Assembly (NCBI GenBank): GCA_030830725.1
Contig: JAURMN010000165.1
Coordinates: forward strand, 1 to 15,196
DNA from: Balneolales bacterium
Lineage (GTDB): Bacteria; Bacteroidota; Rhodothermia; Balneolales; Balneolaceae
Direction of reading: 5' to 3'
Length of the DNA stretch: 15,196 bases
Shown here: one piece after another, positions 13,151-15,196 of the stretch
Numbering within the stretch: position 1 is the first letter of the stretch
How the letters are laid out: each line of letters starts with the position of its first letter
Program-made: the position numbers and the translations under genes
Notes under the pieces: generated by a model
What the model saw: the letters and a program-made list of their open reading frames with translations, nothing else
Told to the model about the DNA's origin: nothing
The model's database searches: none

Positions 13151-15196
13151 TTACCCTTTCGCTGTTTGCAATGTCCCTTTGTCGGCAGCGAATTCCGCAG
13201 ATCTGCTTTTCACCCATTGAACAAGCTGATCCATTTGGATATAGATCACCGGGATGAGCAGCAGGGTGACTAATGTGGACGCGGTAAGCCCGCCAATTAC
13301 GACTCGTGCCAATGCCGCCTGGATTTCACCACCGGCACCAAGCCCGAAGGAGAGAGGCAGCAGACCTAAAACAGTAGTCAGCGTGGTCATCAGAATCGGA
13401 CGAAGGCGAAGTTTCCCTGCAGAAATCACAGCGTCATAGACACCCATGTTTTGCTCGCGTCGAAGCAAATTAATGTAATCCACAAGAACGATTGCATTAT
13501 TCACCACAATCCCGATTAGCATAACCAAGCCCATGATACTCTGCATATTGAGAGTGGTACTGGTGAGAAGCATCACCGGCACAACTCCGATAATCGCCAC
13601 AGGTACAGAGAACATCACAATCAGCGGATCTAGAAAACGCTCAAACTGGGCCGCCATTACCATATAGATCAGGAATAAGGCCATAATAATCGTCAGCGTG
13701 AAATCGGCTGCGGCTTTTTGCTGTTCCTCAAACTCCCCGCCATATACGATGGAGAATCCAGCAGGCAAGGACAGCGTGCTCAGCTCTTCTTGAATCATTT
13801 CCACCGCTTCACCCAGCGGAACACCGCCAACAAGGTTGGCTGTGATGTAGGTCACACGTTGGCCATTAATTCGGTTAATGGAGGTCGGTCCGCGACCCGA
13901 CTCTTGTTGCGTTACCGCTGAAACCGGAATCGAGATTCCCTGAGGAGTCCGAACAGCAATATTATCCAGATCCAGAGAGGTTAAACGGTCTTCCGCACGC
14001 AACCGAACCGTAATGTCAAACTCCTCTCCACCCTCACGATATACACCGGCACGCGCACCACCCACATTCGTCTGAATGGCTTGTGCAACCTGGCGAGTGG
14101 ACAGACCCAAACTGGCAATCTTCTCGCGATCAAAGATTATACTTTGTTCTGGGCGTCCCTCCTGCTGATCGGAACGAACCCCCGTTACCGCAGAAAGAGT
14201 CCTAATTCGATTGACAATATCGTCGGAAAGTTTTTGGGCTACTTCCAGGTCATACCCGCGAAGCTGAATTTGGAGAGCTTCATCGCCACCGGACCCAAAG
14301 ATTCGGCGTAGAATCCATAGCCCGGTTTGAGCCGAAACCCGTAAATCTACCCCCGGAATCGTACCCTGCAGTTTCCGGCGTAGCTCATCCGCAAGAGCAT
14401 ACGTACTGATTGTACGATCCTCTTTCATAGTTAATTCTACTTCTGCTCCATTCCATCCGATTTCAGTAGACAGAAATTCCACCTGGTCCATCGGAACGAT
14501 CTGCTTTACTTTTTCTTCGAGTTCGAACAAAAAGGTCTGCGCAATGGCAATATTCATCCCATCGCCAAGGTCTATACTGATATTGATTTCGTCCGCCTCC
14601 GTTTGAGGAGCCAGCTCTACTGAAATCGTGTTGAAAGCGACGAACGAAAGGATTACCAGACCAACCGTAGAGGCTAGTATTGTGCCACGGCGCTGAAGAG
14701 CGACTTTCAGTAGAGCCGAATATTTTTCTTCAATCACCACCAACCATCTTGATTTCTGGCGAAGAGGCGTCTCTTCTGACTCGTCTTTTGACACCTCAAT
14801 CGAAAGAAAACGAGAAGACAACATCGGCACCAGTGTCAATGCGACCAACAGGGAACAGATCAGAGCAAAGACTACGACAAGTGCAAGTTGCTGAAACATC
14901 GTTCCGGTAATCGTAGTCATAAAGACAACCGGAAGGAAAATCACGCAGGTGGTGAGTGTAGAGGCTATAATGGCTCCATTCACCTGCTTCGTCCCGGTTA
15001 TGGCCGCCTCTTTCAGACTCATTCCTTTACCCCTGAGTCGCACAATGTTTTCCAATACCACAATCGAATTGTCTACTATCAGACCTACTCCAAGTGCAAG
15101 ACCCCCGAAACTCATCTGATTTAACGTCAGTCCATTGAAATAAAGGAGGGCAAATGTGGCAATAATCGAAATTGGAATCGCCAGGGCAATAATCCA
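13151..15196 (-). CDS. RND efflux transporter permease (AcrB/SwrC, HAE1-type), C-terminal two thirds, cut by window end
   Basis: The frame stays open to the window edge, so the ATG at 15115 is internal; 681 residues are visible, matching AcrB from about TM3-TM4 to the end. Seen in order: the TM3-TM4 region (AIPISIIATFALLYFNGLTL, then GLIVDNSIVVLENI), TM5-TM6 with an ATTC-like TLTTCVIFLPVVF segment, a large periplasmic loop (about 190-500), then TM8-TM12 including PLIVMFSVPVAIIGVVPVML, GIVVNNAIVLVDYIN and LRPILMTTLTTVLGLLPLSFG. RND pumps are trimers in the inner membrane that exchange protons for drugs, bile-salt-like compounds or lipids, working with a periplasmic adaptor and an outer-membrane channel. 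In the proton relay, the D407 equivalent is kept (D42 of the visible part) but the D408 and K940 equivalents are Asn. The adaptor gene is probably upstream, beyond the window. Confidence 0.95.
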   Translation of the reverse strand, partial: WIIALAIPISIIATFALLYFNGLTLNQMSFGGLALGVGLIVDNSIVVLENIVRLRGKGMSLKEAAITGTKQVNGAIIASTLTTCVIFLPVVFMTTITGTMFQQLALVVVFALICSLLVALTLVPMLSSRFLSIEVSKDESEETPLRQKSRWLVVIEEKYSALLKVALQRRGTILASTVGLVILSFVAFNTISVELAPQTEADEINISIDLGDGMNIAIAQTFLFELEEKVKQIVPMDQVEFLSTEIGWNGAEVELTMKEDRTISTYALADELRRKLQGTIPGVDLRVSAQTGLWILRRIFGSGGDEALQIQLRGYDLEVAQKLSDDIVNRIRTLSAVTGVRSDQQEGRPEQSIIFDREKIASLGLSTRQVAQAIQTNVGGARAGVYREGGEEFDITVRLRAEDRLTSLDLDNIAVRTPQGISIPVSAVTQQESGRGPTSINRINGQRVTYITANLVGGVPLGEAVEMIQEELSTLSLPAGFSIVYGGEFEEQQKAAADFTLTIIMALFLIYMVMAAQFERFLDPLIVMFSVPVAIIGVVPVMLLTSTTLNMQSIMGLVMLIGIVVNNAIVLVDYINLLRREQNMGVYDAVISAGKLRLRPILMTTLTTVLGLLPLSFGLGAGGEIQAALARVVIGGLTASTLVTLLLIPVIYIQMDQLVQWVKSRSAEFAADKGTLQTAKG

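Overview
The window looks like an ordinary chromosomal stretch from a Gram-negative bacterium of the Bacteroidota / Balneolota / Rhodothermota neighbourhood. This placement is an inference. It rests on two predicted outer-envelope lipoproteins, an RND exporter, mostly absent Shine-Dalgarno sequences, a ScpA and a purine nucleoside phosphorylase that resemble those lineages, and moderate GC. I see no phage, transposon, integron, CRISPR or toxin-antitoxin signature. Almost every gene is a housekeeping or envelope gene, so the interest lies in small unknown proteins, altered key residues and intergenic structure.

Positions 1-2516: the 3' end of smpB (+) converges on rnpB, the RNase P RNA (-). 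rnpB ends in a clear intrinsic terminator. It lies directly downstream of a minus-strand pair, a long-form NIF3-like metal protein followed by a coiled-coil protein of the C4 zinc-ribbon family that has lost all four zinc cysteines. Positions 2517-7134 (+): a PLP-homeostasis YggS protein, a small membrane protein overlapping a DivIVA-domain protein, purine nucleoside phosphorylase, a very acidic unknown protein, tRNA-Arg(CCG) and the condensin kleisin scpA. Positions 7162-8931 (+): an M28 peptidase lipoprotein ending at a hairpin terminator, facing the convergent pgsA-ftsY pair (-).

Positions 10967-15196: a NUDIX hydrolase (+) starts only 28 bp from pgsA and ends with its stop codon touching that of a convergent helix-turn-helix protein (-). 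A 334-bp gene-free region follows, carrying a plus-strand intrinsic terminator with no gene upstream of it and a second related palindrome. The window ends with a small lipoprotein (-) and a truncated RND transporter (-).

Functional themes are protein synthesis and export (SmpB, RNase P, tRNA-Arg, FtsY), membrane lipid synthesis (PgsA), cell division and chromosome organisation (DivIVA, ScpA, probably the small membrane protein), nucleotide salvage and housecleaning (PNP, NUDIX), and envelope or efflux functions (M28 lipoprotein, RND, lipoprotein). The YggS - small membrane protein - DivIVA run recalls the ylmE-sepF-ylmG-ylmH-divIVA cluster of Gram-positive bacteria and is the most suggestive neighbourhood here.
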